Positions 17,326 through 27,549 of a stretch of DNA of 64,000 nt are shown piece after piece. The notes below the pieces were generated by a model. That model made no database searches, was not told the origin of the DNA, and worked only from the letters and a program-made list of their open reading frames with translations. Positions within the stretch are counted from its first letter, which is position 1, and every line of letters starts with the position of its first letter. The DNA comes from Diaprepes abbreviatus. Lineage: Eukaryota; Arthropoda; Insecta; Coleoptera; Curculionidae. The stretch lies in the NCBI GenBank assembly GCA_034092305.1, contig JASJET010000136.1:620001-684000 (forward strand), given 5' to 3'. Made by a program: the position numbers and the translations under genes.

Positions 17326-17721
17326 TTATAGATATTTTTTCATGAAATACAATAAAATTAAACATGTACAAATAAATATTGCTGCTGTAAATATAATAAC
17401 AAATATATAACAACAGACACAATGACAAGATTCTTCTTTTTTATTATTGAAAGGAATCCAATCTGAATATTGTAATGGTTTGTTTGTCATGGAATATTTA
17501 ATTTTTATGTATGTATTTTCACACAAAGCAGAATCATTTACATTATAGGTAAAAAAGTGTGAATTTCCAACAAGATATGTCATTTTCATCTGTTTGTAGC
17601 AGTCGGTTTCATTTTTGAGGGCATTTATACATATATCAGCCCTAACTGTATTAGGAATGTAATTTACATATATCACATTTCCAACAAGGGAAACTAAAAC
17701 TATTAAAGATGCAACAGTCAT
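17326..17721 (-). CDS. predicted membrane glycoprotein
   Basis: 131 aa. Hydrophobic N-terminus (VASLIVLVSLVGNVIYV) as signal or anchor; an ectodomain of about 70 residues with possible N-glycosylation sites NETD and NDSA and several cysteines; a Cys-rich C-terminal membrane segment (CHCVCCYIFVIIFTAAIF) and a short basic tail. Such a topology suits a virion envelope or host-membrane protein, which is unusual for a capsid-only Polinton. Promoter at 17722-17800 has AGTTGGAGGGGG and a TATA run. Confidence 0.55.
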   Translation of the reverse strand: MTVASLIVLVSLVGNVIYVNYIPNTVRADICINALKNETDCYKQMKMTYLVGNSHFFTYNVNDSALCENTYIKIKYSMTNKPLQYSDWIPFNNKKEESCHCVCCYIFVIIFTAAIFICTCLILLYFMKKYL

Positions 17722-17800
17722 TGTTGTAATATTACTAACAAATAATGGTATTTCTATACAATATATATGTTTTTGGATTCAGTTCCCCCTCCAACTTTTA
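17722..17800 (-). promoter_or_regulatory. G-rich box plus TATA promoter for the membrane-protein gene
   Basis: Minus strand AAAAGTTGGAGGGGGAAC, then CATATATATTG about 20 bp later. The G-rich core TTGGAGGGG is the same as in the terminal repeats. Confidence 0.5.
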
Positions 17801-17849
17801 AAGCTTCAAAAACGACTTACATAATTTATCATCATATAAAATGATGTCT

Positions 17850-20800
17850 TTATAAAGATGAAAAATTACTAGGAGTAGTTAATTCTAATCGCGGTTTTTT
17901 ATTTTTAGATCCATTTTCGTTTCCAGAACTTAAAAAAGTTAGAGTATCATACATCATTTTCATATCTTTATCAAAAAAATCTGTTTCCAAAATATCCTTA
18001 TGTCCCCATGCAAGAGTTTTTGTGGAATTTGGTATACAATATCTTTTATCATCATGAGTTGTTAATGCCAATTTATTTAACAAATTAGTGTATATATTAT
18101 GCATATCTGACTTGAATACATACATGGTGCAGAATATTTTGTCACCTTTCTCAACAACATCTTTATAATCTGATAATGTTAATTGATTTTTTATACATGA
18201 TCTACTAACGCCTTTTGCTTTTTTATCTACACTATTTTTGGATTTTATACAATATGCTTTAGCACCAGTTCCATAAAAACTTTCAATGGGAATCCCTTTG
18301 TACTCATCTTTAAATTTACCAACAACTGATGTTGTAATAGGCATGCAATGAATATTTTGTTCAGAAAAATTAGAAGTATCAAATTGATCCAGATTTAGCT
18401 TCATATCTTCATAAAAGTTTTGGGTCTGAACTTCAAGAATTAAGGAATCAGTATCCGTATATAATAAATTTAAATTATTACCATATTTTACTTTTAAATA
18501 CCCATAATAAAAATTATACATTACAGTTTTTGCAATATCCAGAATACTCATCCCAACATAAATTGGTTTATTGTATTCAATGCAAACCTGTTGAAGTTGA
18601 AGAGCAACTAGATTTTCAGAGAAAATTTTAAAATCCTTTAATTGAGGTTTAGAAATAAGTTTTTCGGCACTAAGTTTATTACCCTGTCTTTCCCATTGAG
18701 ATACTAATTTAATATCTGCTCGCCTATCAACATTTTCCATGGTTTTACCGAAAATTGAATTATTTGCCAATTTATAACAATTTTTATCAAATTTATTTTT
18801 AGATAAATTTCGTAAATTTGTATTTAAATCTATATATTCCGCTAACCATGGTGATTGTGTAAACTTAACTGCTCTGTGTATTTTTATGATTTTGAGTCCA
18901 AATTGTAGACATTGTTTCAGATATCGGTAGTGAATGATATAGTTATATTTATTATGTAAGTTTGGAATTAATTTTGAGTGGTTTGAAATTGGTGGTGTAT
19001 ATTGTTCAGGACAAAATGGGAAATCATTATGACTATCATGTAAATAATTTGGATATTCTAAATCAACTTCAAATATGTATCCTATAGATGATGTATCTGA
19101 AAGTTCGGATATATTTAAAGTTTCTATTTCGAGCTTAGGTACCCAAGCAAAATTTTTTTCAGGCAAATATTGTTTCATAGCATAACCATACAAATTTGTG
19201 GCGTCTAAGTAAGCGATATATGTTGTAGGTCTTTCAGGATTAAAATTTTCTAAGAATGGATTATTTCCTTCAGATTTGCGTTTGGAACAAGTGCTAACCC
19301 CACCACGAACACCTTTTTTGAAAAAATGAAGCATATCTGGTTCCGTTAATAATTCTAATTCTACATTAGTTAATTTCATCATTGCATCCCAGCACATAGA
19401 AGGGCTAGTGACATAATTAACAGGATCTAACTTATAGGTTTTAATACATGTGGATCTATAATTTTCAAAAACATCAGCCAAAAGTAAAACATCTGATTTT
19501 AAGTAAATATCGGAATAAGCCCCTATTGTAGAACACTTAAATAGATTCCACACTTCTACAGCGCGATTGTAGTCTTGAGGAGAGATATTTTCATCGGTTA
19601 AGTTATTATAAAATTTATCAATCAATGGTAGAGATTTCTCATTTAATTTTTCGTTGGAATCTATGTAAGAGTATGGAAATACCCCTTTTTGTCTAATGTA
19701 TCGAAATTCATCAGCATTTGAGAAAAACTGTTTAATTTCAAAACATTGTGAATCTTGTAGAGTTTGTGATAGTGACTCTAAAGACTCTGGGAGAAATTGA
19801 AAAGAATCTATAAAGCGTAGTCGCAAAGCAACTGGTTTCCGCTTTTCTGACACATCAACGAAAATTTCCTTACTAAAAGAAATATACTTTTCTTTATTTT
19901 GAGCTATAACACTAATATTTTCTTTATTATAGCAAAGCGATTTAATAAATAGGTGAGAATCATAGTTTTTTAAATTATGCAATACTATTGGTATATATTT
20001 TGGAGGTTTAAAATGCAAATTACATATTGAGTGGGCGGCTCCTCGATATTTACCTGTAATATGACAATGATCCCTACACTTTATGAAATTTCCTTTTGAA
20101 AAAGGTTTTTCACATACATAACAAATGCTAGAATTTTCATATTCAATCTGTTCCACAGATGATAAATCTTTCAATGGTACTTGATATTTTAAATATTTTT
20201 TATAAATTTCTTTTACATCATTTTCAATGTATTCAATAAATTTTATAGCACAATCTGTACCTCTATAAAGTTTAAGACACACAACATTCTCATCAAATGA
20301 TGATTTAATATAATAAGCAAATGAATAGGGTATATGTTCAGCAGTTTTAATAGTATATGAGGTTGTCGAATCAGGTGTAGATTGTTGGCACTCAATGTTT
20401 TTCAAATAACATTCAAAATCGGCATAAATAACAAAAGGAGCTTTATACTGTTTCTGAATATTTTGAAACTTTAATATATTTGCAGGAATATAATTGCCAA
20501 ATTTATCCAAAATCAAATTATCTGAAGGAAGCTCAATTCGAACAAAACTACAATCACGTTCTAAATGTGTGTTAAGTTTTTCATATGTTCCAAAATATTG
20601 AAGGCATCCATCACATAAGTATTTTTTTATTTTCTTTTTTGATAATTGTTTGGATACCAAGCAACCTAAATCCTTTATCCAACAGTAGTGGTTATTTCCA
20701 TCATCAGAACTTATTAAAAGCAAATTAATATGTAATTTTTTCTTTTCATTATTATAATGTAAAGGACCGACAATCTCATATACCTTTTTATTATCCCTTA

Positions 20801-21936
20801 AAAATTTTTCAACTCCATATACATTTATGGACAAATTATTTTTTTCCTCAAACTTTTTTATATCTAATAATTTTACTGGAAATTCAATACCTGTAAAATC
20901 GAAAGCGTCTCTGAAGTCTGGATATGATGAGGTCTTTCGAGGATTACCGGTTGGCTGGTATGCTGCTGAAACCACTGCCCAGGCGAAACAGCAATTGTCC
21001 TCATTCATCACATTCACTATTGATTTAGAAAAGTGATGCATCTTAATGTAGGAGGAGGCATTCAATGGGTTGTACTTATTGATGTTGACTTCCAAATGCA
21101 GAATTCTTTGTAGAGCCCACCCTGTAATAGGAATTAAAAAATTAGTTCTGAATAATATTTGTTAGAGATGTACAAGTGATATTAAGAAAACTTAGCTCTT
21201 GAGATTAAGAAAACTTAGCTCTTGAGATTAAATAATAATTACCTGAGTCTCTTTCCGGCAATTCATCTGCTTTGGTTTCAATAATCTTGAATAAATCATC
21301 GTAAAGCTGTTGTAGATCAGTTGTATGGGTTACAATGAAGAACGGTGTATTAAATGACTTAATTGAAGTAGAGGTTAAAGTTGGAGAATAATATATTCCA
21401 AATAATTCCAAATTTACTTTAGCACATGTAAATTCTTGTTGACGCTGGCGTATTAATGTTTGCACTTTATTACCAACATCTTGCTGAAACTTTTTGATGT
21501 CGATGTGATAATTCTGCGAATATATTCTGTAGGAAGCTATTCGACATTTAAATGCACTCCTGATAATGTCAATTCCATTTCCATATTTTATGCAGCTCCT
21601 GTTTTTATGAATATTTGTCCTCAAGTGTGTGCTCCAGGAATTAGATTTGACATTTACTTCACAATCTTGGCAAAATCGCATTGGAGGTCTTGAAAGTAGT
21701 TCATCAACTGAAACAATTATTATTTTTTAATTCCTCTGTAAACCTTTATTAATAATAAAAAGAAAAATTAAAAGGAAAATTATAGCTAAATATGTTATAA
21801 AAAAATACTTACGATTAATTATATAATCTTCCAAGTTAAAGGTGTTTTCGTTATTAACAACATTTTCTCGAAGGTGGCGTACAATATGTGATTTTCTTTT
21901 AAATTCTCTTAAGCAGTGTGTGCAAAGGAGAGTCAT
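17850..21936 (-). CDS. protein-primed family B DNA polymerase (two introns)
   Basis: Three exons: 21936-21813, 21707-21243 and 21121-17850; introns of 105 and 121 bp with GTAAGT...TTTCAG and GTAATT...TTACAG. Splicing keeps one frame and gives 1,286 aa. N-terminal C2H2 finger (CTHCLREF..H...H) and a second Cys/His pair (CQDCEV); exonuclease motifs YADFE, NLKNYDSH and YLKSD; polymerase motif A YLDATNLYG, motif B KLANNSIFGK, motif C YTDTDS. It replicates the element from a protein primer at the terminal repeats. All catalytic residues are present and no stop is seen. Confidence 0.92.
21183..21232. repeat. 23-bp tandem duplication in the second polymerase intron
   Basis: ATTAAGAAAACTTAGCTCTTGAG occurs twice in tandem in 21183-21232, inside the 121-bp intron. 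It adds intron length without touching the splice sites. Confidence 0.8.
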
Positions 21937-22091
21937 TTTAAAATGGAATCGGTTAGGGCCGTGTCGCTTTTAAATAAATACAATTTCGATCTATCAAGAC
22001 CCAATGACATAGAATAATTAGCAATTTTTTCAGCTCGCGCAATTTAGAAAACTTTTGGATTTACTTTTGAATTAACTTTTGGATTCACTTT

Positions 22092-23495
22092 TTAATTTGA
22101 AGAAAAACATGGATTTTTTTTAAAAAATATATTTCCCAAATTTAAAAGAAGATCGCCTTGTCGTTGAATACAATTTTTAACGTCTTTTAAAGTCGAATTA
22201 GATAAATTATTACATATATTATCTAAGTTTAAATAGGAATAAACCATTGACTTAAATCTAGATGTGGCACACCTTGTTTCATTCCTATTTAAGCTCGGCT
22301 TAGTTTTCTTATGTAGAAACTTATCTAATTCTCCAATAGCGACTTTATTTGTTGGATTGATTTTCGGAGCTGTTGTTACAGCGACTGGTAAAGAATTTTT
22401 TGAAATTTGTGCCCCTAAAGTTTGGGAACTAGAAATATCACCGTCCAATTTTGACTTTTTTAAATCTGAACAATCATTTGTTTCTGATAAAGAACGTTTT
22501 TTGGGTAAATTTTTTTCAATTAAATTTTCAGAACTTTGTTCTAAATTTAGGCCAGAAGGATTTTTCAAAAATTGATTTTGATTACAGGAAGAAATTAAGG
22601 GACATTGAGGCTGCTCATCTTCAAAATTTTCAGTATAAGTATATACCTCAATGTCCCCCACAATTTCGCCACAACTCAAATCAAAAACATCTACCGAATT
22701 TACTGAATTTCTGGTATAGCCAAATTTGGATGGTTGTTCAAACCCCTGAATAAAATTTTGATCCAACCCTTCAATTAAATTTTGATCCAACACTTTAATA
22801 AAATTATGCTGAGCTTTGGCTGAGACGTTTATAACAGTCTCAACGCTGTCGTTGGAATCCTCTGATTAATCTGACGATGCATCTGAAATTGGCGAATAGT
22901 GGGGGCGATAAACCTCTTCCATATTATTTTTCGAAAAACCCCCAATGCCAATCCTCTTATCATTATTTAAAGCTCCCTCGTTACCAACCCCATTATTATT
23001 ATTGTTTAAAACCCCCTTATTATTTTGTTCCTCACAGCTCTCAAAAGTCTCCTGATATTCCACATCACCCTTAATTAAATTTTGCCCTGAGCTATTTTCA
23101 CAAATTTCACCCCCTTCTAATATATCTAAAAGTTGTTCCAAATTATATCCCTCATTTATTTCAGAATTGTTAATTAAATTTTTCCTTAATATATCATTAT
23201 TTAAATCATCGAAATTAATTGTTTCAAGAGGTTCTTGAGGAATATCAGGGATAATAGATTCATCCAAAACTTTTAAGAGCTGTGTCAAAATATCGCTTTC
23301 ACCAATTTCGGAAGAATCGCCAGATTCAGATGAATTGTTAAATGTATTAATATCAATTTCCCTAAATTTAATATCTAGCTCCTCGTCGCTTAGCCCACAA
23401 AATGAACAATCAATCAAATCATGCACAAGGCAAGCGTCGTTTAAATCGAAGGCTGTTAAGTCGATGTTTTCAATTTTTACATTTAAAAATGACAT
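22092..23495 (-). pseudogene. acidic protein with LxCxE motif, one in-frame stop
   Basis: A single minus-strand frame of 467 sense codons runs from ATG at 23495 to 22092, interrupted only by TAA at 22866-22868; flanking codons stay acidic (SDASSD / SEDSNDSVE), so this looks like a point nonsense mutation. The N-terminal half is very acidic and Asn-rich. LSCGE at 22665-22679 fits LxCxE, the pocket-protein (Rb) binding motif of DNA-virus oncoproteins, with acidic residues after it. A basic patch (KKRSLSE, KKSK) could be a nuclear signal. Adintoviruses are known to carry such candidate oncogenes; binding here is inference. Confidence 0.65.
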
Positions 23496-23900
23496 TTTAA
23501 ATTATAAATTAAAAAATAAAAAAATTATGAATCAATAAAAAAATCAAAAAATCAATAAAAAATCAATAAAAAAAATCCACAAAAATGAAAAAATCAATCA
23601 AAAATTGGCTTTTAAAAGATGAAATAAAAATGAATTAAAAATCCAAAGTATTAAGTCAAAAATATTAAATCAAAAATATGAAATCAACAATACAAACCAA
23701 ATGAAAATTAATAATATGTCACTACGTCACACGAAATAAATCCGACTATCAAGATATATTAAAATCGATTCGATAATTTTACAAGCGTACGCTAATAGCG
23801 AGATGTAAACTGAAGAGACGCTTCGTACCCAGCCGCCTTTTAAAGCAGCCAAGAGCCTGGTACGGCGTGGCACTGCATGGTACGACGGGAACCGTGAGAC
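23496..23900. other. AT-rich non-coding leader of the LxCxE gene
   Basis: A/T-rich with repeated AAAAATCAATAAAAA runs near the gene start, then a more GC-rich part (23800-23900) leading into the large hairpin. No gene seen. Confidence 0.5.
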
Positions 23901-24183
23901 CGTGAACTCGAGAGAGGTCGTTAAACGGTCGTAAGTTGTTTTGTTCTTAAGAAAATGACGAGTAAAGAGGAGAAGAAGAAAAAAAAAAGTTGTTTTTTGG
24001 AATAATATAAAAAACATTTTTTTTTTTTTTTTTTTTAATTTTTTTTTAATTTTTTTTTTTTTTTTTTTTTTTTTATATTATTCCAAAAAACAACTTTTTT
24101 TTTTTCTTCTTCTCCTCTTTACTCGTCTTTTTCTTAAGAACAAAACAACTTACGACCGTTGAACGACCTCTCTCGAGTTCACG
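23901..24183. repeat. large near-perfect inverted repeat (hairpin) around a poly(T) centre
   Basis: Left arm 23901-24016 and right arm 24072-24183 are reverse complements with few differences (ends CGTGAACTCGAGAG and CTCTCGAGTTCACG). The centre is about 55 bp of almost pure T. It separates two divergent transcription units. Could be an origin-like, silencing (dsRNA) or inserted foldback element. Confidence 0.9.
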
Positions 24184-24249
24184 CTATCTTTGCCTTCTTC
24201 TTCTTCTCATTCTTCGGACTGGTTTTGCCGCTGGAGGTAGGAAAAGTGG

Positions 24250-24317
24250 TATTTCAGTATTGTATATAAGGATTTACAGCGTCTTGACTTAGCATTCATT
24301 AAGTTTAAAGTCTCAAA
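24250..24317 (+). promoter_or_regulatory. TATA promoter of the repeat-protein gene
   Basis: TGTATATAAGG near 24262-24272, an initiator-like GCATTCATTAAG about 28 bp later, and the ATG at 24318. Confidence 0.6.
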
Positions 24318-25028
24318 ATGAGTACGTTCATAATTATAACACTACAAGACTTTCTGGGATTCTTGGAAAATCAGATTAATCTGATGGATCGTCAGAGTCC
24401 AAATTCCGAGAACACGGTGATGTGGCCGCCACCATCAGAGGCTGACTATTTAGACGAAGAATTTATCAACATGTTTGAGCCAGACCTGGATCCCGAGCCT
24501 ATCGCCTTTGAGTGGGATCCAGACCGAGCAATGGATCTTCAACCTTTGATGATGGAGCAACGACAGCCTATGGAAGAAGATCGGCCACAACCTATGGCAG
24601 AGCAGCAGCAGCAAGCTATGGCAGAGCCGGAGCAACAGCAAGCTATGGCAGAGCCGGAGCAGCAGCAAGCTATGGCAGAGCCGGAGCAGCAGCAAGCTAT
24701 GGCAGAGCCGGAGCAGCAGCAAGCTATGGCAGAGCCGGAGCAACTTCTGGCAACCCCAAAACAGAGATACGATCGAAAATGCAAGAGGCCGATACCGGAG
24801 AGAAGACAGAGATACGATCGAAAATGCAAGAGGCCGATACCAGAGCAGCAGCAAGCTATGGCAGAGCCGGAGCAACCTTTGGCAACGAAAAGACAGAGAT
24901 ACGATCGAAAATGCAAGAGGCCGATACCAGAGCAGCAGCAAGCTATGGCAGAGCCGGAGCAACCTTTGGCAATGAAAAGACAGAGATACGCTCGAAAATG
25001 CAAGAGGCCGATAAATTATAAATTATAA
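24318..25028 (+). CDS. acidic N-terminus plus tandem-repeat protein
   Basis: 236 aa. Residues 1-75 are acidic and hydrophobic (EADYLDEEFINMFEPDLD), like an activation domain. Then five EQQQAMAEP-type repeats and three or four longer units with RQRYDRKCKRPIPE. The repeats alternate acidic Gln-rich and basic Cys-containing blocks. Repeat number could vary between copies by slippage. No known family; a transcription-related role is a guess from composition. The same repeat continues out of frame beyond the stop, so the original gene may have been longer. Confidence 0.5.
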   Translation: MSTFIIITLQDFLGFLENQINLMDRQSPNSENTVMWPPPSEADYLDEEFINMFEPDLDPEPIAFEWDPDRAMDLQPLMMEQRQPMEEDRPQPMAEQQQQAMAEPEQQQAMAEPEQQQAMAEPEQQQAMAEPEQQQAMAEPEQLLATPKQRYDRKCKRPIPERRQRYDRKCKRPIPEQQQAMAEPEQPLATKRQRYDRKCKRPIPEQQQAMAEPEQPLAMKRQRYARKCKRPINYKL

Positions 25029-25345
25029 TTTATAATTTACGGCAATCTCTGGTGGGCAACAACATCTCTGGTGGGCAACAACATCTCTGGTGGGCAGCCA
25101 CAATCTCTGGTGCATCAGCAGCAACCGATGGCAAAGCAGTAGCAACCTATGGCAAAGCAGCAGCAGCAGCAACCTATGGCGGACAGCAGCAACCTATGGC
25201 AGAGCCGCAGCAACCTATGGCAGAGCAGCAGCAGCAGTAGCAGCTTCTAGTGGTCAGCAGCAACAGATGGTAAAGCAGCAGCAACCTATGGCAGAGCAGC
25301 AGCAGCAACCTATGGCAGAGCAGCAGCAGCAACCTATGGCAGAGC
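24597..25345. repeat. tandem CAG-rich minisatellite
   Basis: Units of CAGCAGCAAGCTATGGCAGA type (27 bp) from 24597 to 24740, longer ~87-bp units to 25010, ~21-bp units of ATCTCTGGTGGGCAACAAC type at 25045-25105, and CAACCTATGGCAGAGCAGC units to 25345. A short palindrome AAATTATAAATTATAATTTATAATTT lies at 25012-25037 (given here as position only beyond 20 bases: core ATTATAATTTATAAT). The part after 25028 reads open in other frames but is not clearly a gene. Confidence 0.75.
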
Positions 25346-25386
25346 TGGAACAGAGATCCATCCCAAAATGGTACTTGGTATTATGA

Positions 25387-26360
25387 TTTATATATGTATA
25401 TATGTATTTATCTATTTATGTATATATGTATATTTGTATTTTAATTTAGGAATAATAAAAAACAAAATCGTTGAGGAAAAATTTTTTTCTATTTCACACC
25501 TAATAACCAAGTTTCTTCAACTTTAAAGAATTATTATTAATAGGATGATAATATATATTTTTATTTTTTTACAAGCATAGTAACGAAAACTAGTTTTTTT
25601 TTTTTAACTTGGCAGAATTATTCTACATGGAAGAATAAATCATAAGCTCGATTTTCAGAGAATCTTATTTAATCAAACCTAATTGTTCTTTATCTTATAT
25701 ATTAATTCTTATTTAAATATCTTAGTTGACATTTTAAACTTAATATTACAAACTACTAGGGTGCATGAATAAATTCAAGTGAAGTATCAAATTTATTTAT
25801 TTAAAATTCAATTTATCAATAGGATTGATGGTGCATATTATGTAGAAAAAATTATTCTACACTGAAAGAACAAAATCATTAATTCTTGGAATCTAAATAT
25901 AGACAAATTTCTATTTATTTACATGGTACCCTTATATTTATTTAACTTAAACTTAATATATATCTTATAACTTATACCTTATATCTTATAACTTATATCT
26001 TACAACTTATATTTTATATAAAATTTTATTTAAATTAGTTGGCATTTTAAACTTAATATAAAAACTACTAGGAATAAATTCAAGTGGAGTATCAAATTCA
26101 TTTATTTGAATTTATGCATATTATTTGAAAAGAATTATTCTATACTGAAAGTACAAAATTATAAATTCTTTCAATGGGAATAAATACAAATTCTTATCTA
26201 TTCACATCATTCCCTTATATTTATTTACATAGTTTTTTACATTTATTTAACTTAGCAGAACAAAATCTAAATTCTTATAAAATATTTTAAACTTAAACTT
26301 AAACTTAAACTTAAACTTAATATAGTCCATAGTGCATGAATAAGTGCAAGTGAAATAAAT
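25387..26360. repeat. AT-rich spacer with ~300-bp degenerate direct repeats
   Basis: No gene seen. The string TTTTAAACTTAATAT...ACTACTAGG, followed by AATAAATTCAAGTG.AGTATCAAAT, occurs near 25730 and 26045, and a third partial copy lies near 26290-26360. Another shared block, GAATTATTCTA.A.TGAAAG, occurs near 25610, 25850 and 26130. A hexamer run (CTTAAA) of about five copies lies at 26286-26319. Confidence 0.6.
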
Positions 26361-26936
26361 TTATTTAAAATTTGATTTTTCGATTAGATGGTTTTGCATA
26401 TTCTTTAGTTCTGGTTTGTTACATATTATACATGCTTGGGAAGGAGTTGTTATGAATAAATCGTTTTCACACGTGTTGCATTGCAGATCTTTTTCGCAAC
26501 ATATAAAGGATCGTTTATAGTGGCTATTAACAAAATTATTTTTCCCATTTGGGCAATTTAGAGCATGTATATAGTAACATTCACAACATAAATTATATGC
26601 ACCGCCAGAAGATGAAATAATTACGACATAAGATTGAAAAACGCACACTTCTCGCGTAAGATAATTTGGTGTCAATGTATCACTTGCATTTATTTTTGCC
26701 ACTTTCACGAGCCCCTCTTCTCCACACCCGTTTGGAACGCCATTATCCTCTATCCCATCATCTTCTTCATCTTCATCGTCGTCTTCGAAATTATTTCGAT
26801 CAATAGTGATCAGAGAATCCTGTCTTGCGTGAAACTTTCCTCTTCCAGCCAAGTTAAAATGAGTTGTTTCATCTTTGTACATTGACTGGATCGTTTCATC
26901 GCAAGCAGAATCTAAATATACATGTGTCTGATCCAT
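26361..26936 (-). CDS. Cys-rich acidic protein, probable zinc-binding
   Basis: 191 aa. Residues 55-70 are a run of Asp/Glu (NFEDDDEDEEDD). The C-terminal half has closely spaced cysteines and histidines: CCECYYIHALNC, FICCEKDLQCNTC and ACIICNKPE, which suggests two zinc sites of RING or treble-clef type. Nuclear regulatory protein is possible. It follows the 105-aa gene, 40 bp downstream, in the unit driven from the right terminal repeat. Confidence 0.55.
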   Translation of the reverse strand: MDQTHVYLDSACDETIQSMYKDETTHFNLAGRGKFHARQDSLITIDRNNFEDDDEDEEDDGIEDNGVPNGCGEEGLVKVAKINASDTLTPNYLTREVCVFQSYVVIISSSGGAYNLCCECYYIHALNCPNGKNNFVNSHYKRSFICCEKDLQCNTCENDLFITTPSQACIICNKPELKNMQNHLIEKSNFK

Positions 26937-26976
26937 TTCGAAGACTGTCCGATGAAACTCGATTCACTTGTTCACA

Positions 26977-27294
26977 CTATTTTTTAATTTTACAACACTT
27001 TTTTATTGATAATGGTGGGCCGTCTATGTGGTGTTGATATAGTGGATAGTGTTTAAAACACGGCAAATTTAGCTGCAATTCTTCGTCACTTCTATAATTT
27101 GCCGGCAACCTGTTCCAAATTTGTTGTAAACTAAGTGAATCGACGAATGTTTTCAAGTAGTTGATGGGAAAGAAGGCCAAGTCTTGATCTTCAAAATCGG
27201 TAAGATTTTTTCCGTTATTTTGGTAGGAAATTATTACTTGGCCTACACGTTCAATGAGTTGCTGTTGTTGTTGTTGTTGGTCGCTATTTGACAT
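26977..27294 (-). CDS. small protein next to right terminal repeat
   Basis: 105 aa. A polyglutamine run near the N-terminus, then FFPINYLKTF, IWNRLPANYRSDEEL, LPCFKHY and KKCCKIKK. The W.RLP...RSD..L...C.KHY pattern matches the outer protein at 4431-4862. It is the first gene from the right end and lies 12 bp from the predicted initiator, so its leader would be very short. Confidence 0.55.
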   Translation of the reverse strand: MSNSDQQQQQQQLIERVGQVIISYQNNGKNLTDFEDQDLAFFPINYLKTFVDSLSLQQIWNRLPANYRSDEELQLNLPCFKHYPLYQHHIDGPPLSIKKCCKIKK

Positions 27295-27303
27295 CGCGCA
27301 CGA

Positions 27304-27549
27304 ATGACTGAAGTTCGCTCAGATTCGATCGTTTAAAATACCAGCTCCCCTCCAACTGCTACCAGCTCCCCTCCAACTACTGTGGTGGTTAGGAAGGAGG
27401 TAGGAGGTGGAGCAAAAAGAGGCGGAGTTTATGAAACCAATCGGAATAGGGGGCGAACTTGGGCAGCCAATCAGAAACAAGGTCATTCTTGGCTGACCAA
27501 TCAAAAAAGTGGTGGGGGGGTCAACTAGAAGCCCCCTATTCCCACTACT
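27304..27549 (-). repeat. right terminal inverted repeat of inner Polinton
   Basis: Reverse complement of the left end, ending CCCACTACT at 27549. It differs by an extra 21-bp unit (one mismatch) that duplicates the G-rich box ending in GGAGCTGGT, so it is about 21 bp longer than the left one. Confidence 0.95.
27305..27345 (-). promoter_or_regulatory. inward core promoter in right terminal repeat
   Basis: On the minus strand TATTTTAAA (27332-27340) is followed about 25 bp later by CTTCAGTC (27306-27313), which contains the arthropod initiator TCAGT. Mirror image of the left promoter but with a better initiator. Confidence 0.65.

Larger units (their letters stand above)
6571..27549. mobile_element. 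inner Polinton/Maverick (adintovirus-like), 20,979 bp, complete with both ends
   Basis: Bounded by inverted terminal repeats and a 6-bp target duplication. It has a full Polinton gene set: DNA polymerase B, integrase, packaging ATPase, C5 protease, MCP, penton, PLA2-pX protein and fiber. Terminal repeats are identical over the outer 189 bp, so insertion looks recent, but the penton gene has a frameshifting deletion and the LxCxE gene has a stop, so this copy is probably not autonomous. MCP to pX face left; ATPase, unknown protein, fiber and integrase face right; the polymerase block faces left. Confidence 0.95.

Noticed and set aside
24450..25003. Long open frames antisense to, or in another frame of, the repeat-protein gene
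   Set aside because: They are by-products of the CAG-rich tandem repeat; the plus frame at 24318 has the promoter and the non-repetitive N-terminus.
24597..25345. CRISPR-like regular repeats
   Set aside because: Units are contiguous coding minisatellites without unique spacers, in a eukaryotic setting.
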